From the NCBI GenBank assembly GCA_036924085.1, contig JAVGWX010000025.1, positions 27,083,988 through 27,147,987 on the forward strand: a stretch of DNA of 64,000 nt, given 5' to 3'. Below the pieces are notes generated by a model. That model saw nothing but the letters and a program-made list of their open reading frames with translations, was not told the DNA's origin and did no database searches. The translations under genes and the position numbers were made by a program. How positions within the stretch are numbered: the first letter of the stretch is position 1; the number at the start of each line of letters is the position of its first letter. Positions 10,361 to 21,990 of the stretch are shown here, piece by piece. Source of the DNA: Ariolimax columbianus. Its lineage: Eukaryota; Mollusca; Gastropoda; Stylommatophora; Arionidae.

Positions 10361-11197
10361 CTGCCTCTGGGACTCTAGGACTCTGCCTCTGGGACTCTGC
10401 CTCTGGGACTCTGCCTCTGGGACTCTGCCTCTGGGACTCTGCCTCTGGGACTCTGCCTCTGGGACTCTGCCTCTGGGACTCTGCCTCTGGGACTCTGCCT
10501 CTGGGACTCTGCCTCTGGGACTCTGCCTCTGGGACTCTGCCTCTGGGACTCTGCCTCTGGGACTCTGCCTCTGGGACTCTCTCTGGGACTCTGCCTCTGG
10601 GACTCTGCCTCTGGGACTCTGCCTCTGGGACTCTGCTTCTGGGACTCTGGGACTCTGCCTCTGGGACTCTGCTTCTGGGACTCTGCCTCTGGGACTCTGC
10701 CTCTGGGACTCTGCCTCTGGGACTCTGCCTCAGGGACTGCCTCTGGGACTCTGCCTCTGGGACTCTGCCTCTGGGACTCTGCCTCTGGGACTCTGCCTCT
10801 GGGACTCTGCCTCTGGGACTCTGCTTCTGGGACTATGCCTCTGGGACTGCCTCTGGGACTCTGCCAAGACCATAAGGAGAAAATAATTACCATCTCAATG
10901 AAGTCAGCACCGATTCAAGAAATGATTTAAAAAAAAGAAAAACAAGTTATAACCAATGCCTGACTTATTACGATCGAAGTTTACAATAAGAACACACTTG
11001 TAATATGCTCCCAAATATTGATATGGATACAAACTTGTTAGGTTATGGCCGATGTACACTTAAAAAAGGTGCTTTGCCCAAACGGTATAAGGACATGTGT
11101 TCTCCATTCCAGATCTGTCAAACAGTAACCGAGAACGCGTAATGACAAGAATTATGTTTCCACCATGGTAAATTATTGGATTTCCAGAGCTGATCTG

Positions 11198-11490
11198 GGT
11201 CTTCGACATCAGTGTCTTGATGCTCGCCAATTTTACCTTCATGAGGATCTCGGTGTCTGGTACCCTTTCCTTCCACTTTATTGTCAACAATCTGCGGAGT
11301 CACCTTGTATGACAGTGGTTTATTTTTCTAGCATGCTGCTGTACACAGTTCGCGTCTCACTGGCATACAGAAGGGTGAGAAGCACTACAGCTCGGTAGAC
11401 TTTGAGTTTTGTATCAAGCCTAAGACCTCTCCGATTCTTGATACTATTGCGCAGCCTCCTAAAGTCAGCACTGATAGGGTCGCAGAACTC
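11198..11490 (-). pseudogene. LINE reverse-transcriptase thumb/C-terminal relic (spacer copy 2, minus strand)
   Basis: Two minus-strand frames carry it. From about 11490 to the TAA at 11320-11322 the reading is ...NRRGLRLDTKLKVYRAVVL and LLTLLYASETRTVY. After a frame change, from 11290 down, it is LTIKWKERVPDTEILM and KLASIKTLMSKTQ. This is the RLRxxIxxxxGLRLDTKLKVYRAVVLxTLLYGSETWTVY...LLxIKWxDxVPDTEVL block of invertebrate LINE endonuclease/reverse transcriptases. The next expected block (LRWAGHVxRM) is missing, so the relic is cut at about 11198. The frameshift and the TAA make it dead. Confidence 0.85.
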
Positions 11491-11498
11491 TGGATATC

Positions 11499-11520
11499 AT
11501 ATATATATATATATATATAT
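11499..11520. repeat. (AT)11 microsatellite
   Basis: Eleven uninterrupted AT units just outside the 5' side of the minus-strand LINE relic. The copy at 59811-59832 has the same length. Confidence 0.95.
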
Positions 11521-11726
11521 TAACATACACATAACTATGCGGAATGTATAAGGGGAAATGTTGAGAAGAAGAGAACATTGAAAGTGTCAATACATTTACG
11601 ATTTGCGGTTACGTAATTCCAGCGTATCGATATTCAGTCGACACATCGATGCTTTCAAGAAGAGCAGAAAGGCTAGGATAGCTAATGTCAGCCATGAATG
11701 GACACAGTACAGATGAAAACCTGTTT

Positions 11727-11750
11727 ATAAACATAAACATAAACATAAAC
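11727..11750. repeat. (ATAAAC)4 short tandem repeat
   Basis: Four perfect ATAAAC units, 40 bases before the plus-strand LINE relic. The same repeat number is present at 60039-60062. Confidence 0.95.
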
Positions 11751-11789
11751 AGAACAACGTTAAGGACCACCGACAAAACATTTTGAGTA

Positions 11790-12357
11790 GGTGGTGAGGC
11801 AATCAATCAGGTCACGCATTTTGAATATCTAGGCTCCAGAATTTCCCAAAATATCGACTACTCGAAAGAAATCAGTAGAAGACTAGACATGGCAATGCAG
11901 AGGCTGGGCAGTCTGAATAAATTATGGCAGAGCACCAACAAAACGACAAAAGTGAAGTCTTGAGAGCCTGTGTTTTTCCTGAAACAGAATATGGCTGCGA
12001 ATCATGGACGATTACCAAAACTTATAGACAAAGAATCGAATCCTTCCAGTTAAAATATTACTTAAAGATGCTCAAAATACTCTGGACAAAAAGACAAATA
12101 TAGACATTCGGCAAAAGTTGAACATAGAGGAGAACTGGTTTATCAATTCCAGTTTGGAGAGGAAGTTTAAATATTATGGTCACATAAAGAGACATCAAAG
12201 TCTTGAGAGAACAGCGATGGAGGGTATGGCGCGAGGCAATAGAGGCAGTGGTAGACCAAGAAGACTATGGCACCAATATATTCAGGAATTCCTGGGTATC
12301 CCTATGGCGAAGGCTGGAGTTTTGGCAAGAGAAAGAGTTTCTTTCAACAGACAGTGA
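11790..12357 (+). pseudogene. LINE reverse-transcriptase C-terminal relic (spacer copy 2, plus strand)
   Basis: Three consecutive frames reconstruct one LINE protein end. Frame one (11790 to the TGA at 11961) gives HFEYLGSRISQNIDYSKEI and RRLDMAMQRLGSLNKLW. Frame two (11960 to the TAG at 12101) gives LRACVFPETEYGCESWTIT. Frame three (about 12090 to the stop at 12357) gives YYGHIKRHQSLERTAMEG and GSGRPRRLWHQYI. This order (FKYLGS, TKVRLLRACV, YGCESWT, GHIxRHxSLEKTIMEGM, GRGRPR) is the usual C-terminal half of invertebrate LINE endonuclease/reverse transcriptases. Two frameshifts and stops make it non-functional. The 79-codon frame at 12118-12357 is only its last part and not an independent gene. 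Confidence 0.9.
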
Positions 12358-12488
12358 TGAGAACGACGCTATACTTGTATAAAATACATTACATGATGAT
12401 ATACATATATATATCATTGGCTTCAAATGGACAACAAAACTATATTTTCATAATAAAATTATACTGCAAAAGTGAACAGAACTGTACA

Positions 12489-12770
12489 TCATTTGTTGAC
12501 ATAGTCATCTTTACTTTCTATACAAATCCCCCAGCGCTTATATAGTGCATGGATCCATGTCGAATTACATTCTCTTGATCGTGTGTAGACTCCCTGCTGG
12601 ATCTCTTCATCGGACCTGAAAGTCTTTCCTCCCAATGCCTCTTTTAGTCGTCCAATGACGTGAAAACTTGATGCAAGGTCTGGGAAATACGGCGGATGTG
12701 GTAGACACTGTTAGGGTAAGTCCTCGATGGCTGCAGCCACTGAACGGACAGTATGAGGTCAAGCATTGTC
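12489..12770 (-). pseudogene. Mariner-like transposase C-terminal relic (spacer copy 2)
   Basis: On the minus strand from 12770 the frame reads a damaged DNARPH block (a stop where the Arg codon is expected), VRSVAAAIEDLP, a second stop, PHPPYFPDLASSFHVIG, KEALGGKTFRSDEEIQ, IHALYKRWGICIE, and ends CIESKDDYVNK with a TGA at 12489-12491. This is the last third of a mariner (DD34D-type) transposase, including the HPPYSPDLAPSD...LFGxLKxxLGGKRFxSDEE and KRWxxCIExxGDYVEK motifs. The catalytic residue normally in DNARPH is the only one within reach. The upstream part is missing. The TGA in place of an Arg codon fits CpG decay. No terminal inverted repeat was recognised downstream. Confidence 0.88.
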
Positions 12771-13038
12771 AACGTCGTTTGGATTTGATGTAAAGTAAAG
12801 ACAACATACAGATAATTAAAACGATGTAGGGAAATCTAAACAACACGACAAAAAGTATCATCGGAGATAAATGATGCAGAGGACACACCGAGTCTGATAT
12901 AACGGATGTGTGCTGTTCCTACTTTAAAACGCCAGTGAATGAACAGTTGAATAAGCAACGTGTGAAAAGATTAATGACTGAGTGAATAGCTAAATGGTTA
13001 AGATTGTGGCGTGATAATTTACTAAATTAGTAGAAATA

Positions 13039-13136
13039 GTATTAGTGGTATTAGTATGGGTATTAGTAGTGGTATTAGTTGTGATATTAATATTGGTATT
13101 AATAGTGGTATTAGTAGCGGTTTAGTAGTAATATTA
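13039..13136. repeat. ATTAGT/GGTATT-rich cryptic minisatellite (copy 2)
   Basis: Imperfect repeats of ATTAGTGGT and GGTATTAGT type, ending about 16 bases before array 2. An ATG in this tract opens a frame that runs into the array, which is why a 248-codon ORF appears to start at 13056. That ORF is an artefact of two low-complexity sequences placed side by side. Confidence 0.85.
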
Positions 13137-15869
13137 GCAAATTCCAGTCATATCTGCCTCTGGGACTCTGCCTCTGGGACTCTACCTCTGGGACTCTGCC
13201 TCTGGGACTCTGCCTCTGGGACTATGCCTCTGGGACTCTGCCTCTGGGACTCTGCCTCTGGGACTCTGCCTCTGGGACTCTGCCTCTGGGACTGGGACTC
13301 TGCCTCTGGGACTCTGCCTCTGGGACTCTGCCTCTGGGACTGGGACTCTGCCTCTGGGACTCTGCCTCTGGGACTGGGACTCTGCCTCTGGGACTCTGCC
13401 TCTGGGACTCTGCCTCTGGGACTCTGCCTCTGGGACTCTACCTCTGGGACTCTGCCTCTGGGACTCTGCCTCTGGGACTCTGCCTCTGGGACTCTGCCTC
13501 TGGGACTCTGCCTCTGGGACTCTGCCTCTGGGACTCTGCCTCTGGGACTCTGCCTCTGGGACTCTGCCTCTGGCTCTGCCTCTGAAACTCTGCCTCTGGG
13601 ACTCTGCCTCTGGGACTCTGCCTCTGGGACTCTGCCTCTGGGACTCTGCCTCTGGGACTCTGCTTCTGGGACTCTGGGACTCTGCCTCTGGGACTCTGCT
13701 TCTGGGACTCTGCCTCTGGGACTCTGCCTCTGGGACTCTGCCTCTGGGACTCTGCCTCTGGGACTCTGCCTCTGGCTCTGCCTCTGGGACTCTGCCTCTT
13801 AGACTCTGCCTCTGGGACTCTGCCTCTGGGACTCTGGGACTCTGCCTCTGGGACTCTGCCTCTGGGACTCTGCCTCTGGGACTCTGCCTCTGGGACTCTA
13901 CCTCTGGGACTCTTCCTCTGGGGCTCTGCCTCTGGGACTCTGCCTCTGAGACTCTGCCTCTGAAACTCTGCCTATGGGACTCTGCCTCTGGGACTCTGCC
14001 TCTGGGACTCTGCCTCTGGGACTCTGCCTCTGGCTCTGCCTCTGGGACTCTGCCTCTGGGACTCTGCCTCTGGGACTCTGCCTCTGGGACTCTGGGACTC
14101 TGCCTCTGGGACTCTGCCTCTGGGACTCTGCCTCTGGGACTCTACCTCTGGGACTCTTCCTCTGGGGCTCTGCCTCTGGGACTCTGCCTCTGGGACTCTG
14201 CCTCTGGGACTCTGCCTCTGGGACTCTGCCTCTGGGACTCTGCCTCTGGGACTCCGCCTCTGGGACTCTGCCTCTGGGACTGCCTCTGAAACTCTGCCTC
14301 TGGGACTCTGCCTCTGGGACTCTGCCTCTGGGTCTCTGCCTCTGGGACTCTGCCTCTGGGACTCTGCCTCTGGGACTCTGCCTCTGGGACTCTGCCTCTG
14401 GGACTCTGCCTCTGGGACTGGGACTCTGCCTCTGGGACTCTGCCTCTGAGACTCTGCCTCTGAAACTCTGCCTATGGGACTCTGCCTCTGGGACTCTGCC
14501 TCTGGGACTCTGCCTCTGGGACTCTGCCTCTGGGACTCTGCCTCTGGGACTCTGCCTCTGGGACTCTGCCTCTGGGACTCTGCCTCTGGGACTCTGCCTC
14601 TGGGACTGGGACTCTGCCTCTGGGACTCTGCCTCTGGGACTCTGCCTCTGGGACTCTACCTCTGGGACTCTGCCTCTGGCTCTGCCTCTGGGACTCTGCC
14701 TCTGAGACTCTGCCTCTGAAACTCTGCCTATGGGACTCTGCCTCTGGGACTCTGCCTCTGGGACTCTGCCTCTGGGACTCTGCCTCTGGGACTCTGCCTC
14801 TGGCTCTGCCTCTGGGACTGCCTCTGGGACTCTGCCTCTGGGACTCTGCTTCTGGGACTCTGGGACTCTGCCTCTGGGACTCTGCTTCTGGGACTCTGCC
14901 TCTGGGACTCTGCCTCTGGGACTCTGCCTCTGGGACTCTTGCCTCTGGGACTCTTGCCTCTGGGACTCTGCCTCTTAGACTCTGCCTCTGGGACTCTGCC
15001 TCTGGGACTCTGCCTCTGGCTCTGCCTGGGACTCTGCCTCTGGGACTCTGCCTCTGGGACTCTGCCTCTGGGACTCTGGGACTCTGCCTCTGGGACTCTG
15101 CCTCTGGGACTCTGACTCTGGGACTCTACCTCTGGGACTCTTCCTCTGGGGCTCTGCCTCTGGGACTCTGCCTCTGAGACTCTGCCTCTGAAACTCTGCC
15201 TATGGGACTCTGCCTCTGGGACTCTGCCTCTGGGACTCTGCCTCTGGGACTCTGCCTCTGGCTCTGCCTCTGGGACTCTGCCTCTGGGACTCTGCCTCTG
15301 GGACTCTGCCTCTGGGACTCTGCCTCTGGGACTCTGGGACTCTGCCTCTGGGACTCTGCCTCTGGGACTCTGCCTCTGGGACTCTACCTCTGGGACTCTT
15401 CCTCTGGGGCTCTGCCTCTGGGACTCTGCCTCTGGGACTCTGCCTCTGGGACTCTGCCTCTGGGACTCTGCCTCTGGGACTCTGCCTCTGGGACTCTGCC
15501 TCTGGGACTCTGCCTCTGAAACTCTGCCTCTGGGACTCTGCCTCTGGGACTCTGCCTCTGGGTCTCTGCCTCTGGGACTCTGCCTCTGGGACTCTGCCTC
15601 TGGGACTCTGCCTCTGGGACTCTGCCTCTGGGACTCTGCCTCTGGGACTGGGACTCTGCCTCTGGGACTCTGCCTCTGGGACTCTGCCTCTGGGACTCTG
15701 CCTCTGGGACTCTGCCTCTGGGACTCTGCCTCTGGCTCTGCCTCTGGGACTGCCTCTGGGACTCTGCCTCTGGGACTCTGCTTCTGGGACTCTGGGACTC
15801 TGCCTCTGGGACTCTGCTTCTGAGACTCTGCCTCTGGGACTCTGCCTCTGGGACTCTGCCTCTGGGACT

Positions 15870-18800
15870 CTTGCCTCTGGGACTCTTGCCTCTGGGACTC
15901 TGCCTCTGGGACTCTGCCTCTGGGACTCTGCCTCTGGGACTCTGCCTCTGGGACTCTGCCTCTGGGACTCTGCCTCTGGGACTCTGCCTCTGGGACTCTG
16001 CCTCTGGCTCTGCCTGGGACTCTGCCTCTGGGACTCTGCCTCTGGGACTCTGCCTCTGGGACTCTGGGACTCTGCCTCTGGGACTCTGCCTCTGGGACTC
16101 TGCCTCTGGGACTCTGCCTCTGGGACTCTACCTCTGGGACTCTTCCTCTGGGGCTCTGCCTCTGGGACTCTGCCTCTGGGACTCTGCCTCTGGGACTCTG
16201 CCTCTCGGACTCTGCCTCTGGGACTCTGCCTCTGGGACTCTGCCTCTGGGACTGCCTCTGGGACTCTGCCTCTGGGACTCTGCCTCTGGGACTCTGCCTC
16301 TGGGACTCTGCCTCTGGGACTCTGCCTCTGGGACTCTGCCTCTGGGACTCTGCCTCTGGGACTCTGCCTCTGGGACTCTGCCTCTGGGACTCTGCCTCTG
16401 GGTCTCTGCCTCTGGGACTCTGCTTCTGGCTCTGCCTCTGGGACTCTGCCTCTGGGACTCTGCCTCTGGGACTCTCTCTGGGACTCTGCCTCTGGGACTC
16501 TGCCTATGGGACTCTGCCTCTGGGACTCTGCCTCTGGGACTCTCTCTGGGACTCTGCCTCTGGGACTCTGCCTCTGGGACTCTGCCTCTGGGACTCTGCC
16601 TCTGGGACTATGCCTCTGGGACTCTGCCTCTGGGACTCTGCCTCTGGGACTCTGCCTCTGACATCTGCCTCTGGGACTGGGACTCTGCCTCTGGGACTCT
16701 GCCTCTGGGACTCTGCCTCTGGGACTCTGCCTCTGGGACTCTGCCTCTGGCTCTGCCTCTGGGACTCTGCCTCTGGGACTCTGCCTCTGGGACTCTGCCT
16801 CTGGGACTCTGGGACTCTGCCTCTGGGACTCTGCCTCTGGGACTCTGCCTCTGGGACTCTGCCTCTGGGACTCTACCTCTGGGACTCTTCCTCTGGGGCT
16901 CTGCCTCTGGGACTCTGCCTCTGGGACTCTGCCTCTGGGACTCTGCCTCTGGGACTCTGCCTCTGGGACTCTGCCTCTGGGACTCTGCCTCTGGGACTCT
17001 GCCTCTGGGACTCTGCCTCTGAAACTCTGCCTCTGGGACTCTGCCTCTGGGACTCTGCCTCTGGGACTCTGCCTCTGGGACTCTGCCTCTGGGACTCTGC
17101 CTCTGGGACTCTGCCTCTGGGACTCTGCCTCTGGGACTGGGACTCTGCCTCTGGGACTCTGCCTCTGGGACTCTGTTTCTGGGACTCTACCTCTGGGACT
17201 CTGCCTCTGGCTCTGCCTCTGGGACTCTGCCTCTGAGACTCTGCCTCTGAAACTCTGCCTATGGGACTCTGCCTCTGGGACTCTGCCTCTGGGACTCTGC
17301 CTCTGGGACTCTGCCTCTGGGACTCTGCCTCTGGGACTCTGCCTCTGGGACTCTTCCTCTGGCTCTGCCTCTGGGACTGCCTCTGGGACTCTGCCTCTGG
17401 GACTCTGCTTCTGGGACTCTGGGACTCTGCCTCTGGGACTCTGCCTCTGGGACTCTGCCTCTGGGACTCTACCTCTGGGACTCTTCCTCTGGGGCTCTGC
17501 CTCTGGGACTCTGCCTCTGGGACTCTGCCTCTGGGACTCTGCCTCTGGGACTCTGCCTCTGGGACTCTGCCTCTGGGACTCTGCCTCTGGGACTCTGCCT
17601 CTGAAACTCTGCCTCTGGGACTCTGCCTCTGGGACTCTGCCTCTGGGTCTCTGCCTCTGGGACTCTGCCTCTGGGACTCTGCCTCTGGGACTCTGCCTCT
17701 GGGACTCTGCCTCTGGGACTCTGCCTCTGGGACTGGGACTCTGCCTCTGGGACTCTGCCTCTGGGACTCTGCCTCTGGGACTCTGCCTCTGGGACTCTAC
17801 CTCTGGGACTCTGCCTCTGGCTCTGCCTCTGGGACTCTGCCTCTGAGACTCTGCCTCTGAAACTCTGCATATGGGACTCTGCCTCTGGGACTCTGCCTCT
17901 GGGACTCTGCCTCTGGGACTCTGCCTCTGGGACTCTGCCTCTGGGACTCTGCCTCTGGGACTCTGCCTCTGGCTCTGCCTCTGGGACTGCCTCTGGGACT
18001 CTGCCTCTGGGACTCTGCTTCTGGGACTCTGGGACTCTGCCTCTGGGACTCTGCTTCTGAGACTCTGCCTCTGGGACTCTGCCTCTGGGACTCTGCCTCT
18101 GGGACTCTTGCCTCTGGGACTCTTGCCTCTGGGACTCTGCCTCTGGGACTCTGCCTCTGGGACTCTGCCTCTGGGACTCTGCCTCTGGGACTCTGCCTCT
18201 GGGACTCTGCCTCTGGGACTCTGCCTCTGGGACTCTGCCTCTGGCTCTGCCTGGGACTCTGCCTCTGGGACTCTGCCTCTGGGACTCTGCCTCTGGGACT
18301 CTGGGACTCTGCCTCTGGGACTCTGCCTCTGGGACTCTGCCTCTGGGACTCTGCCTCTGGGACTCTACCTCTGGGACTCTTCCTCTGGGGCTCTGCCTCT
18401 GGGACTCTGCCTCTGGGACTCTGCCTCTGGGACTCTACCTCTCGGACTCTGCCTCTGGGACTCTGCCTCTAGGACTCTGCCTCTGGGACTGCCTCTGGGA
18501 CTCTGCCTCTGGGACTCTGCCTCTGGGACTCTGCCTCTGGGACTCTGCCTCTGGGACTCTGCCTCTGGGACTCTGCCTCTGGGACTCTGCCTCTGGGACT
18601 CTGCCTCTGGGACTCTGCCTCTGGGACTCTGCCTCTGGGACTCTGCCTCTGGGTCTCTGCCTCTGGGACTCTGCTTCTGGCTCTGCCTCTGGGACTCTGC
18701 CTCTGGGACTCTGCCTCTGGGACTCTCTCTGGGACTCTGCCTCTGGGACTCTGCCTCTGGGACTCTGCCTCTGGGACTCTCTCTGGGACTCTGCCTCTGG

Positions 18801-21800
18801 GACTCTGCCTCTGGGACTCTGCCTCTGGGACTCTGCCTCTGGGACTATGCCTCTGGGACTCTGCCTCTGGGACTCTGCCTCTGGGACTCTGCCTCTGACA
18901 TCTGCCTCTGGGACTGGGACTCTGCCTCTGGGACTCTGCCTCTGGGACTCTGCCTCTGGGACTCTGCCTCTGGGACTCTGCCTCTGGCTCTGCCTCTGGG
19001 ACTCTGCCTCTGGGACTCTGCCTCTGGGACTCTGCCTCTGGGACTCTGGGACTCTGCCTCTGGGACTCTGCCTCTGGGACTCTGCCTCTGGGACTCTGCC
19101 TCTGGGACTCTGCCTCTGGGACTCTGCCTCTGGGACTCTGCCTCTGGGACTCTGCCTCTGAAACTCTGCCTCTGGGACTCTGCCTCTGGGACTCTGCCTC
19201 TGGGACTCTGCCTCTGGGACTCTGCCTCTGGGACTCTGCCTCTGGGACTCTGCCTCTGGGACTCTGCCTCTGGGACTGGGACTCTGCCTCTGGGACTCTG
19301 CCTCTGGGACTCTGTTTCTGGGACTCTACCTCTGGGACTCTGCCTCTGGCTCTGCCTCTGGGACTCTGCCTCTGAGACTCTGCCTCTGAAACTCTGCCTA
19401 TGGGACTCTGCCTCTGGGACTCTGCCTCTGGGACTCTGCCTCTGGGACTCTGCCTCTGGGACTCTGCCTCTGGGACTCTGCCTCTGGGACTCTTCCTCTG
19501 GCTCTGCCTCTGGGACTGCCTCTGGGACTCTGCCTCTGGGACTCTGCTTCTGGGACTCTGGGACTCTGCCTCTGGGACTCTGCTTCTGGGACTCTGCCTC
19601 TGGGACTCTGCCTCTGGGACTCTGCCTCTGGGACTCTTGCCTCTGGGACTCTTGCCTCTGGGACTCTGCCTCTTAGACTCTGCCTCTGGGACTCTTGCCT
19701 CTGGGACTCTGCCTCTGGGACTCTGCCTCTGGGACTCTGCCTCTGGGACTCTGCCTCTGGGACTCTGCCTCTGGCTCTGCCTGGGACTCTGCCTCTGGGA
19801 CTCTGCCTCTGGGACTCTGCCTCTGGGACTCTGGGACTCTGCCTCTGGGACTCTGCCTCTGGGACTCTGCCTCTGGGACTCTGCCTCTGGGACTCTACCT
19901 CTGGGACTCTTCCTCTGGGGCTCTGCCTCTGGGACTCTGCCTCTGAGACTCTGCCTCTGAAACTCTGCCTATGGGACTCTGCCTCTGGGACTCTGCCTCT
20001 GGGACTCTGCCTCTGGGACTCTGCCTCTGGCTCTGCCTCTGGGACTCTGCCTCTGGGACTCTGCCTCTGGGACTCTGCCTCTGGGACTCTGCCTCTGGGA
20101 CTCTGCCTCTGGGACTCTGCCTCTGGGACTGGGACTCTGCCTCTGGGACTCTGCCTCTGGGACTCTGCCTCTGGGACTCTGCCTCTGGGACTCTACCTCT
20201 GGGACTCTGCCTCTGGCTCTGCCTCTGAGACTCTGCCTCTGAAACTCTGCATATGGGACTCTGCCTCTGGGACTCTGCCTCTGGGACTCTGCCTCTGGGA
20301 CTCTGCCTCTGGGACTCTGCCTCTGGGACTCTGCCTCTGGGACTCTGCCTCTGGCTCTGCCTCTGGGACTGCCTCTGGGACTCTGCCTCTGGGACTCTGC
20401 TTCTGGGACTCTGGGACTCTGCCTCTGGGACTCTGCTTCTGAGACTCTGCCTCTGGGACTCTGCCTCTGGGACTCTGCCTCTGGGACTCTGCCTCTGGGA
20501 CTCTTGCCTCTGGGACTCTTGCCTCTGGGACTCTGCCTCTGGGACTCTGCCTCTGGGACTCTGCCTCTGGGACTCTGCCTCTGGGACTCTGCCTCTGGGA
20601 CTCTGCCTCTGGGACTCTGCCTCTGGCTCTGCCTGGGACTCTGCCTCTGGGACTCTGCCTCTGGGACTCTGCCTCTGGGACTCTGGGACTCTGCCTCTGG
20701 GACTCTGCCTCTGGGACTCTGCCTCTGGGACTCTGCCTCTGGGACTCTACCTCTGGGACTCTTCCTCTGGGGCTCTGCCTCTGGGACTCTGCCTCTGGGA
20801 CTCTGCCTCTGGGACTCTGCCTCTCGGACTCTGCCTCTGGGACTCTGCCTCTGGGACTCTGCCTCTGGGACTGCCTCTGGGACTCTGCCTCTGGGACTCT
20901 GCCTCTGGGACTCTGCCTCTGGGACTCTGCCTCTAGGACTCTGCCTCTGGGACTCTGCCTCTGGGACTCTGCCTCTGGGACTCTGCCTCTGGGACTCTGC
21001 CTCTGGGACTCTGCCTCTGGGACTCTGCCTCTGGGTCTCTGCCTCTGGGACTCTGCTTCTGGCTCTGCCTCTGGGACTCTGCCTCTGGGACTCTGCCTCT
21101 GGGACTCTCTCTGGGACTCTGCCTCTGGGACTCTGCCTCTGGGACTCTGCCTCTGGGACTCTCTCTGGGACTCTGCCTCTGGGACTCTGCCTCTGGGACT
21201 CTGCCTCTGGGACTCTGCCTCTGGGACTCTGCCTCTGGCTCTGCCTCTGGGACTCTGCCTCTGGGACTCTGCCTCTGGGACTCTGCCTCTGGGACTCTGG
21301 GACTCTGCCTCTGGGACTCTGCCTCTGGGACTCTGCCTCTGGGACTCTGCCTCTGGGACTCTACCTCTGGGACTCTTCCTCTGGGGCTCTGCCTCTGGGA
21401 CTCTGCCTCTGGGACTCTGCCTCTGGGACTCTGCCTCTGGGACTCTGCCTCTGGGACTCTGCCTCTGGGACTCTGCCTCTGGGACTCTGCCTCTGGGACT
21501 CTGCCTCTGAAACTCTGCCTCTGGGACTCTGCCTCTGGGACTCTGCCTCTGGGACTCTGCCTCTGGGACTCTGCCTCTGGGACTCTGCCTCTGGGACTCT
21601 GCCTCTGGGACTCTGCCTCTGGGACTGGGACTCTGCCTCTGGGACTCTGCCTCTGGGACTCTGTTTCTGGGACTCTACCTCTGGGACTCTGCCTCTGGCT
21701 CTGCCTCTGGGACTCTGCCTCTGAGACTCTGCCTCTGAAACTCTGCCTATGGGACTCTGCCTCTGGGACTCTGCCTCTGGGACTCTGCCTCTGGGACTCT

Positions 21801-21990
21801 GCCTCTGGGACTCTGCCTCTGGGACTCTTCCTCTGGCTCTGCCTCTGGGACTGCCTCTGGGACTCTGCCTCTGGGACTCTGCTTCTGGGACTCTGGGACT
21901 CTGCCTCTGGGACTCTGCTTCTGGGACTCTGCCTCTGGGACTCTGCCTCTGGGACTCTGCCTCTGGGACTCTTGCCTCTGGGACTCTTGC
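15870..21990. repeat. Three-copy higher-order repeat in array 2, spacing about 2.1-2.35 kb
   Basis: A series including two 15-mer units (CTCTTGCC), the CTACCT/CTTCCT/GGGGCT trio, GGGTCTCTGCC, CTCTCTCTGGGACT and GTTTCTGGGACT recurs three times. The GTTTCT marker sits at 17175, 19314 and 21663, with spacings of 2139 and 2349 bp. Copies differ by whole units gained or lost and by single bases. Confidence 0.8.

Larger units (their letters stand above)
3368..10865. repeat. Array 1 of the 14-bp minisatellite (CTCTGCCTCTGGGA)n
   Basis: The array is 7.5 kb, equal to about 535 nominal units. Most units are exact. Variants include a 12-mer lacking CT (GGGACTGCCTCT), a 12-mer lacking GA (GGCTCTGCCTCT), 6- or 8-base additions (GGGACTGGGACT, GGGACTCTGGGACT), a 15-mer with an extra T, and point variants. 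The 5' half carries variants I do not see in arrays 2 and 3, notably GGGGGATTGCC (for example 3570, 4557, 5197, 6472, 7953, 9533) and CTCTCTCAGGG (4218, 4849, 6287, 7264, 10337). Internal higher-order duplications are listed separately. No gene is supported inside. Confidence 0.99.
10866..13152. repeat. Spacer copy 2 (complete, 2287 bp)
   Basis: Non-array sequence between arrays 1 and 2, repeated at 59178-61464 with a constant offset of 48,312 bp. I saw two substitutions (11712 G versus T, 12070 G versus C) and no indel. It begins AAGACCATAAGG directly after a truncated unit (CTCTGCC) and ends ...CAGTCATA before TCTGCCTCTGGG. It contains two LINE relics, one mariner-like relic and simple repeats. 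10866-11197 is A-rich with no recognisable feature, 11521-11726 and 12358-12488 likewise, and 12771-13038 shows no gene. Confidence 0.97.

Noticed and set aside
3368..10865. CRISPR-like array.
   Set aside because: The repeats are 14 bp and directly adjacent, with no unique spacers and no cas genes, in a eukaryotic context.
11165..11398. Plus-strand 77-codon ORF in the spacer (and at 59477).
   Set aside because: It is the antisense shadow of the minus-strand LINE relic, whose motifs are recognisable.
12267..12545. Plus-strand 92-codon ORF overlapping the end of the LINE relic (and at 60579).
   Set aside because: Another frame of the LINE end that runs into AT-rich sequence. No motif.
13056..13802. 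ORF starting in the ATTAGT tract and running into array 2 (and its copy at 61368).
   Set aside because: Two low-complexity sequences happen to be open in the same frame. No signal peptide, domain or codon bias is seen.
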